From contig NZ_JAHXYH010000004.1 of NCBI RefSeq assembly GCF_019970065.1, positions 62,001 through 126,000 of the forward strand: 64,000 bases of DNA, written 5' to 3'. The notes beneath the pieces were generated by a model. The model was not told the DNA's origin. It worked only from the letters and a program-made list of their open reading frames with translations, and ran no database searches. Origin of the DNA: Chryseobacterium sp. OSA05B (GTDB taxonomy: Bacteria > Bacteroidota > Bacteroidia > Flavobacteriales > Weeksellaceae). Of this stretch, positions 59,233-64,000 are shown in pieces. The first letter of the stretch is position 1, and the number at the start of each line of letters is the position of its first letter. Both the position numbers and the translations under genes were made by a program.

Positions 59233-59910
59233 TTATTTGATTTCGAAATAGAAGCCTTCTTTTTCAAGTTCTTCATATTTCTCCTGATTAAAAGTGAACA
59301 ATTTTCCTGGTCTGCCGCTACCTTCTTTTTTAACGTTGTTGGTTTCATTAAGCAGTCCATAGCTCATGATTTTTTTACGGAAATTTCTTCGGTCTATTTC
59401 ACGTCCGACTATGGTTCTGTACAAATTTTCAAGATCTGAAAAAGGAAATTCCTCATTGAGAAGATTAAAGCCGATCGGCTGATATTGTATTTTGGTACGA
59501 AGTCTTTTTAACGCAATGTCAATAATACTTTGATGATCAAAAGCCAGTTTGGGAAGTTTATTTACACTGAACCACTGTGCATCTTCGGCATCAGAATCGG
59601 CAAAGAGTTCATGATAGGAAGGGTTCACAAGCCCTAAATAAGCCACAGAAACTACCCTATTCCTTGGATCGCGGCCTACGTTCCCAAAAGTATAGAGTTG
59701 CTCCAGAAAATCGGGCTTTATGCCGGCTTCTTCGTGCAGTTCTCTTTTGACCGCATCATCCAGGTTCTCATCATCCAGAACGAGGCCTCCGGGAAGCGCC
59801 CAGCCACCTTTGAAGGGTTCGATGTTTCTTTTGATTAATAGGAGCTGAAGATCCTGCTTATCAAAGTACCCGAAAATGACGGCGTCTACCGCAACTTTTA
59901 TTGCCTGCAT
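59233..59910 (-). CDS. Nudix hydrolase with winged-helix domain, NrtR-like regulator
   Basis: 225 aa. The N-terminal Nudix domain has an intact box: G42, E48, then RELHEEAG (56-63), so hydrolysis of ADP-ribose or a similar dinucleotide is possible. The C-terminal winged helix (about 150-225) reads RRNFRKKIMSYGLLNETN ... GRPGKLFTFN, as in NrtR regulators of NAD metabolism, which release DNA on binding ADP-ribose. In many NrtR proteins the Nudix box is degraded; here it is complete. Bacteroides AraR-type sugar regulators share the architecture, so the ligand is not certain. Its gene heads the operon, and a matching palindrome overlaps its promoter. Confidence 0.92.
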   Translation of the reverse strand: MQAIKVAVDAVIFGYFDKQDLQLLLIKRNIEPFKGGWALPGGLVLDDENLDDAVKRELHEEAGIKPDFLEQLYTFGNVGRDPRNRVVSVAYLGLVNPSYHELFADSDAEDAQWFSVNKLPKLAFDHQSIIDIALKRLRTKIQYQPIGFNLLNEEFPFSDLENLYRTIVGREIDRRNFRKKIMSYGLLNETNNVKKEGSGRPGKLFTFNQEKYEELEKEGFYFEIK

Positions 59911-59915
59911 AATTG

Positions 59916-59937
59916 ATTTGCGTTATGAATACACAAA
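59916..59937 (+). promoter_or_regulatory. NrtR-like operator candidate, site A
   Basis: ATTTGCGTTAT-GAAT-ACACAAA, an imperfect palindrome (TTTGYGT ... ACACAAA), 5 bp before the Nudix ATG and overlapping its -7 box. Position fits autorepression. Confidence 0.6.
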
Positions 59938-59941
59938 GGTA
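59934..59941 (-). promoter_or_regulatory. -7 box of the Nudix regulator gene
   Basis: Minus-strand TACCTTTG (TAnnTTTG), 23 nt before the ATG at 59910, overlapped by operator site A. Confidence 0.6.
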
Positions 59942-60031
59942 CAATTTATAAATGACATCAAAAAAACAATTGATCGCATAATAAAATTAACTAACTTTAT
60001 TTTACATTAACCCACTTAAAATTAACTCATT

Positions 60032-60664
60032 ATGAAAAATCTATTGTTATTATTTTCAGTTGTTTTTCTTCTTACTGCCTGTGAGAAAGGAAAACCCGTG
60101 ACAGAAAAAAATTCCTCCAAAACGGATTCTGCAGAATGGAAACCTGTAGATTCTGCTGCTGCCATGAAAGCCTGGATGGACTACGCTACACCCGGAGACC
60201 TTCATAAAATGCTGGCCAAATATGACGGAAACTGGACAGGAGTATCAACCATGTGGATGGAAACCGGTGGAAAACCCATTACCAGCCAGGCTGAATGTAC
60301 CAATAAAATGATTTTCGGTGGAAGATACCAGCAGAGCAATTACAAAGGAAGCTTTATGGGAATGCCGTTCGAAGGGATGAGCCTGATGGGCTATGACAAA
60401 GCAAAGGAAAAGTTTGTAAGCACCTGGGTAGATAATATGGGAACGGGAATTATGCATGCAGAGGGCGATTGGGATGCCGCTAAAAAATCTCTCGAATTCA
60501 AAGGAAAAATGGCCGATCCTGCCAGACCCGGAAAAGAATGCGATTTCAGAGAAGTTTACCTATTTACAGATGACAATAACCACACCATGGAAATGTACGG
60601 CCCTGACTCTAAAACAGGGAAAGAACACAAAAGCATGGAAATAAAATTCACCAGAAAGAAATAA
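60032..60664 (+). CDS. DUF1579 family lipoprotein
   Basis: 210 aa. Lipobox LLTACEKGK (C17). The DUF1579 body shows YDGNWTGVSTMWMETGGKP, FGGRYQQSNYKGSFMGMPFEGMSLMGYD, KFVSTWVDNMGTGIMHAEGDWD and REVYLFTDDNNHTMEMYGPD. A lipocalin-like barrel is likely; ligand unknown. Divergent from the Nudix gene across a 121-bp gap. ATG at 60032. Confidence 0.88.
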   Translation: MKNLLLLFSVVFLLTACEKGKPVTEKNSSKTDSAEWKPVDSAAAMKAWMDYATPGDLHKMLAKYDGNWTGVSTMWMETGGKPITSQAECTNKMIFGGRYQQSNYKGSFMGMPFEGMSLMGYDKAKEKFVSTWVDNMGTGIMHAEGDWDAAKKSLEFKGKMADPARPGKECDFREVYLFTDDNNHTMEMYGPDSKTGKEHKSMEIKFTRKK

Positions 60665-60760
60665 AAAAGGGAGAAACCTCTTCTATGAAACGGTGATTTT
60701 CCTTATAGATTTCAAGGCAGATATGCTCAACTTTGGTATAGAAAATAAAAATTTACCATC

Positions 60761-60970
60761 ATGAAAACATTATTAAGAGCCTTTATCGTGGTCATCATCA
60801 TCATAGGAGGAGTTTTGATCATCGTTGTAGGGAAAAAGCCTTTCCCGGAACCTGAATGTCTCGTATGCGGGATCAATCTTATCAGAACATTAGGCATTGC
60901 CGAAGTGATTCTGGGACTTGGAGCTTTGGTGATACAAGCCAATCTTACAGAGAAACAGCGAACTTTCTAA
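60761..60970 (+). CDS. Small membrane protein of unknown function
   Basis: 69 aa with two hydrophobic segments (about 7-24 and 41-60) and a short loop containing KPFPEPECLVCGIN, i.e. a CxxC pair. Ends with a strong terminator 5 bp later, which supports a real gene. 96 bp after the lipoprotein gene. Confidence 0.65.
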   Translation: MKTLLRAFIVVIIIIGGVLIIVVGKKPFPEPECLVCGINLIRTLGIAEVILGLGALVIQANLTEKQRTF

Positions 60971-60974
60971 AAAT

Positions 60975-61004
60975 AAAAGACCGGTAAAAAATTACCGGTC
61001 TTTT
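60975..61004. terminator. Bidirectional terminator, small membrane gene and lepA
   Basis: AAAAGACCGGTAA and TTACCGGTCTTTT form a perfect 13-bp stem with a 4-nt loop, T6 on the plus strand, between convergent genes. Confidence 0.9.
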
Positions 61005-61009
61005 TTATA

Positions 61010-62806
61010 TTAATCGTTTAGTTTTAATACAGCCATGAACGCTGATTGCGGTACTTCTACTCTACCAATCTGCTTCATTTTCTTTTTACCTTCTTTCTGC
61101 TTTTCAAGAAGTTTACGTTTTCTGGAGATATCTCCTCCGTAACATTTTGCGGTAACGTCTTTTCTTAATGCTTTAATGGTTTCTCTGGCGATCACTTTCG
61201 CTCCCAATGCTGCCTGAACGGCAATATCAAACTGCTGTCTCGGGATCAGTTCACGAAGTTTTTCACACATCTTTTTACCGATATAATAGGCATTACTGTC
61301 GTGAATCAGTGAAGAAAGTGCATCTACCATATCTCCATTGATCAGGATATCCATTTTAACCAATTTGGAAGAACGCATTCCGATTGGTGAATAATCGAAT
61401 GATGCATACCCTTTAGAAATAGATTTCAGACGGTCGTAAAAGTCGAAAACAACTTCTGCCAAAGGCATATTGAATGTTAATTCTACCCTGTCTGCCGTTA
61501 AATAACTCTGGTTGACAATCTCTCCTCTTTTTTCAATACAAAGTGTCATTACAGCACCCACAAAGTCGGATTTAGTAATGATGGACGCTTTAATATAAGG
61601 TTCTTCAACTCTATCGAGAAGATTGGGATCAATCATTTCCGATGGGTTGTTGATCAAAATTGCAACTTCAGGTTCTTTTTTAGAATATCCATGGTATGAA
61701 ACGTTGGGAACCGTAGTAATTACGTTCATATCAAATTCTCTCTCAAGACGTTCCTGTACGATTTCCATGTGAAGCATTCCTAAGAATCCGCAACGGAAAC
61801 CAAAACCAAGTGCTGCAGAACTTTCCGGTTCAAAAACCAGAGAAGCATCATTCAGTCTTAATTTTTCCAATGAGAATCTCAGTTCTTCAAAATCTTCCGA
61901 TTCAATAGGATAAATTCCGGCAAAAACCATTGGTTTTACTTCTTCGAAACCGTCAATCGCAGCAGCTGCAGGATTTACAAAAGAGGTAATGGTATCTCCT
62001 ACTTTTACTTCTCTTGCGTCTTTAATCCCTGAAATAATATAGCCTACATCACCACATTCAATAGTCTTTTTCGGAACCTGCTTCAGTTTCAAAGTTCCTA
62101 CTTCATCAGCACCATATTCTTTTCCTGTAGCGAAAAATTTAATTTTCTCGTTTTTAGAAATGCTTCCGTTTACGACTTTGAAATAAGCCTCAATTCCTCT
62201 GAACTGGTTGTAAACAGAGTCAAAAATCAATGCCTGTAACGGAGCATTCGGATCTCCAACCGGCGCAGGAATTCTGTTTACAATCTGCTCAAGCAAATCA
62301 TGAACTCCCTCACCTGTTTTTCCTGATACTCTAAGAACATCTTCATATTTGCACCCTAAAAGTCCCATAATTTCGTCGGTAACTTCTTCAGGGTTTGCAG
62401 ACGGAAGATCTATTTTATTCAGAATCGGAATAATTTCCAAATCGTTTTCTAATGCCAGATAAAGATTACTGATGGTCTGCGCCTGGATACTCTGTGCTGC
62501 ATCTACAATAAGAAGTGCACCTTCACAGGCAGCGATAGAACGGGAAACCTCGTAAGAAAAGTCTACGTGTCCCGGCGTATCAATAAGGTTTAAGATATAT
62601 TTTTCTCCTTTATACTCATAATCCATCTGGATCGCGTGAGACTTGATGGTGATCCCACGTTCTTTCTCCAAATCCATATCATCCAGGGTCTGAGACTGCA
62701 GTTCTCTTTGAGTAACTGTATTGGTATACTCCAAAAGACGGTCTGCCAAAGTACTTTTACCGTGGTCAATATGAGCGATTATGCAAAAATTTCGTATGTT
62801 TTTCAT
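61010..62806 (-). CDS. lepA: Elongation factor 4 (LepA) GTPase
   Basis: 598 aa, full length for LepA. G1 [10 protein letters not shown]2 RGITIKS, G3 DTPGHVDF, G4 NKID, then beta-barrel domain II, EF-G-like domains III/V and the LepA-specific C-terminal domain ([38 protein letters not shown] is the signature area, here noted by its ends only). Back-translocates or rescues stalled ribosomes, depending on the study. A -7 box lies 20 nt before the ATG. Confidence 0.98.
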   Translation of the reverse strand: MKNIRNFCIIAHIDHGKSTLADRLLEYTNTVTQRELQSQTLDDMDLEKERGITIKSHAIQMDYEYKGEKYILNLIDTPGHVDFSYEVSRSIAACEGALLIVDAAQSIQAQTISNLYLALENDLEIIPILNKIDLPSANPEEVTDEIMGLLGCKYEDVLRVSGKTGEGVHDLLEQIVNRIPAPVGDPNAPLQALIFDSVYNQFRGIEAYFKVVNGSISKNEKIKFFATGKEYGADEVGTLKLKQVPKKTIECGDVGYIISGIKDAREVKVGDTITSFVNPAAAAIDGFEEVKPMVFAGIYPIESEDFEELRFSLEKLRLNDASLVFEPESSAALGFGFRCGFLGMLHMEIVQERLEREFDMNVITTVPNVSYHGYSKKEPEVAILINNPSEMIDPNLLDRVEEPYIKASIITKSDFVGAVMTLCIEKRGEIVNQSYLTADRVELTFNMPLAEVVFDFYDRLKSISKGYASFDYSPIGMRSSKLVKMDILINGDMVDALSSLIHDSNAYYIGKKMCEKLRELIPRQQFDIAVQAALGAKVIARETIKALRKDVTAKCYGGDISRKRKLLEKQKEGKKKMKQIGRVEVPQSAFMAVLKLND

Positions 62807-62825
62807 TTAAGAACGTTGTAATTTG

Positions 62826-62833
62826 CAAAGATA
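62826..62833 (-). promoter_or_regulatory. -7 box of lepA
   Basis: Minus-strand TATCTTTG, 20 nt before the ATG at 62806. Confidence 0.6.
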
Positions 62834-62931
62834 AAAAAATGCAGGAGAAATTCATTTTTAATTTTTAATCACAAATGCTTTCTTTTAATTCTGATTTCAA
62901 TAAAAAAAAGAAGCAATATTCTCTCTATGTA

Positions 62932-63966
62932 TTACTTAGATTTCCCAAAATTTTCTGGCAATATATAATATCCGGTTAAAGGATCAAGTGAAACTTCTGT
63001 TCCCGCCATTGCATTTCTTTTTTTCGCTGCACTGCCATCAATCGCTACAATGGCTACATTGGCTACTATACTTCCTATCAACCCTCCTATACCGCCGCCT
63101 AACATTACCATCGAAGAATTATTAGGTTCAGGAAAAAGCTCTTCTTTTTTAACTTCAATGAAAAGCCCCATTTCATCTCTGAAAATTTCAACATAACCCA
63201 CCGGAATTACTTTAAATGGAACTCCATTATGAACAAATGCATAAAAATTTCTGATTGGCTTTTTATCATCGCTCTTCACTGCTTTTGTCACAACACCCTT
63301 GCTGTTGGTTTCAATCGTATAACCCGGTTCCGGATTGTGGGTAAAGAAACTGTAAGAATCTTTATAAACCCCCTCTTTTAATGTATCCGACTTTAAAATA
63401 TCAAGCTTATCCATCAAAATAGAATTATAACTGGCAAGATCATTTTCTGAAATACCAAATTCCCAAGTAGTTTTACTGTAAGAATCTTTCAGAAAATCTG
63501 CTAAAGACAGTGTAATTTTCTTTGCTAAACTTTGTGCTAAATAAGGTGTATTCCGTGATGAAATAGTTGCAATGGTATCTATTCTGTTAACAAAGTGATA
63601 ACCGTCATTTTTCTTTTTAAAAGTACTCGCCCGCAACTCAAGCTTTCCGATAGAATATTTTTCTCTTATATCTTCAGAGATAATTATTTTTTCAAGCAAA
63701 AGTACCAATTCATCATTTCCTTTAACCTTATTGTATTTATAAAACCAATCTGAAATGTCTTTACTCGGGTCATTTTCAAAAACAATATTCACTTGATTTT
63801 TATGAAATAATATGCTTCCAATTTCTTTATTGGCCCGCTGATCAATTACTCTGAAGCTGTTGTACATGTTTTTGCTGTCCTTTATAGACTTTGACAGGTC
63901 AATTACTTCCGTCTTCTGGGCGAAAAATAAGCCGGAAAGTAATAAAAAGAAAAATATTTTTTTCAT
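62932..63966 (-). CDS. Secreted or envelope protein of unknown function
   Basis: 344 aa. Signal peptide to about residue 16 (FFFLLLSGLFFAQ). The middle part is mixed alpha/beta with no motif I know. Near the C-terminus a Gly-rich hydrophobic helix (MVMLGGGIGGLIGSIVANVAIVA) resembles a glycine-zipper membrane segment, followed by LDPLTGYYILPENF. Possibly an envelope stress or lipoprotein-like factor; function not inferable. Separate from lepA by 125 bp. Confidence 0.75.
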   Translation of the reverse strand: MKKIFFFLLLSGLFFAQKTEVIDLSKSIKDSKNMYNSFRVIDQRANKEIGSILFHKNQVNIVFENDPSKDISDWFYKYNKVKGNDELVLLLEKIIISEDIREKYSIGKLELRASTFKKKNDGYHFVNRIDTIATISSRNTPYLAQSLAKKITLSLADFLKDSYSKTTWEFGISENDLASYNSILMDKLDILKSDTLKEGVYKDSYSFFTHNPEPGYTIETNSKGVVTKAVKSDDKKPIRNFYAFVHNGVPFKVIPVGYVEIFRDEMGLFIEVKKEELFPEPNNSSMVMLGGGIGGLIGSIVANVAIVAIDGSAAKKRNAMAGTEVSLDPLTGYYILPENFGKSK

Positions 63967-64000
63967 ACTTATAATTTTACAAAACTGAGATCTGCGTTAA

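Noticed and set aside
1..64000. CRISPR array or cas genes
   Set aside because: No regularly spaced direct repeats and no Cas-like protein seen.

Overview
The window comes from a Bacteroidetes bacterium, most likely a Chryseobacterium-like member of the Flavobacteriia/Weeksellaceae. Evidence: AT-rich DNA, outer-membrane TonB receptors with carboxypeptidase-like N-terminal domains, a type IX secretion sorting tail, GLPGLI and DUF4421 proteins, 'QVGI(G/N)T' surface proteins, weak Shine-Dalgarno signals, and many TAnnTTTG (-7) promoter boxes of the Bacteroidetes type. I ran no database search; family names come from motif recognition.

Layout. 0-8 kb: two tandem membrane-anchored endonuclease/exonuclease/phosphatase proteins, a rhomboid protease, mutL, a DUF1275 membrane protein, a Usp-like protein and a histidine kinase/response regulator pair. 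8-17.4 kb: an XRE-cupin regulator followed by a co-directional cluster (TonB receptor, MFS-like transporter, FAD oxidoreductase, phosphonatase-like HAD hydrolase, secreted phosphodiesterase). This looks like uptake and breakdown of an aminophosphonate, and shared GTTTAC-N5-GTAAAC palindromes mark its promoter regions. 17.6-20.1 kb: acetyltransferase, MocR-type regulator and a small protein. 20.8-27.1 kb: two related surface proteins facing each other, each with small HTH-protein cassettes, arranged around a tRNA-Leu. 27.6-29.7 kb: a TPR/HTH lipoprotein-like regulator and a three-tRNA cluster (Leu-Gly-Leu). 29.9-41.1 kb: housekeeping and envelope genes (DUF3127, aat, EamA exporter, TPR protein, quinone-reductase-like MDR with a Crp-type regulator, glmM, DUF4421, feoAB plus a small Feo-associated protein). 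41.2-49.6 kb: GLPGLI protein, DinB protein, TonB-type barrel, a cupin-like oxygenase, a Cys-rich small protein pair and an M14 peptidase.

49.9-59.9 kb is the most unusual part: fourteen co-directional, mostly touching or closely spaced genes on the minus strand centred on NAD+/ADP-ribose chemistry. They are a Nudix-winged-helix (NrtR-like) protein, NADAR, a 2OG-Fe(II) oxygenase, a coiled-coil protein, a VWA protein, an adenylosuccinate-synthetase paralogue, DUF4291, an 'ADP-ribosylation/crystallin J1'-like protein, a macro domain, DUF2971, a sirtuin, an ADP-ribosylglycohydrolase, an RNA 2'-phosphotransferase (KptA) and a metallophosphoesterase. A shared operator-like motif (ATTTGCGTWAK-N4-AYAC) lies over the -7 promoter boxes of the Nudix and NADAR genes and recurs twice more. 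KptA would make ADP-ribose 1'',2''-cyclic phosphate, the phosphoesterase and macro protein could take this to ADP-ribose, and the Nudix protein could both sense and hydrolyse ADP-ribose. The target of the whole system (RNA repair, nucleotide salvage, protein ADP-ribosylation or defence) cannot be decided from sequence.

60-64 kb: a DUF1579 lipoprotein, a small membrane protein, lepA and a secreted protein of unknown function. I see no CRISPR array, integrase, prophage or complete insertion sequence.
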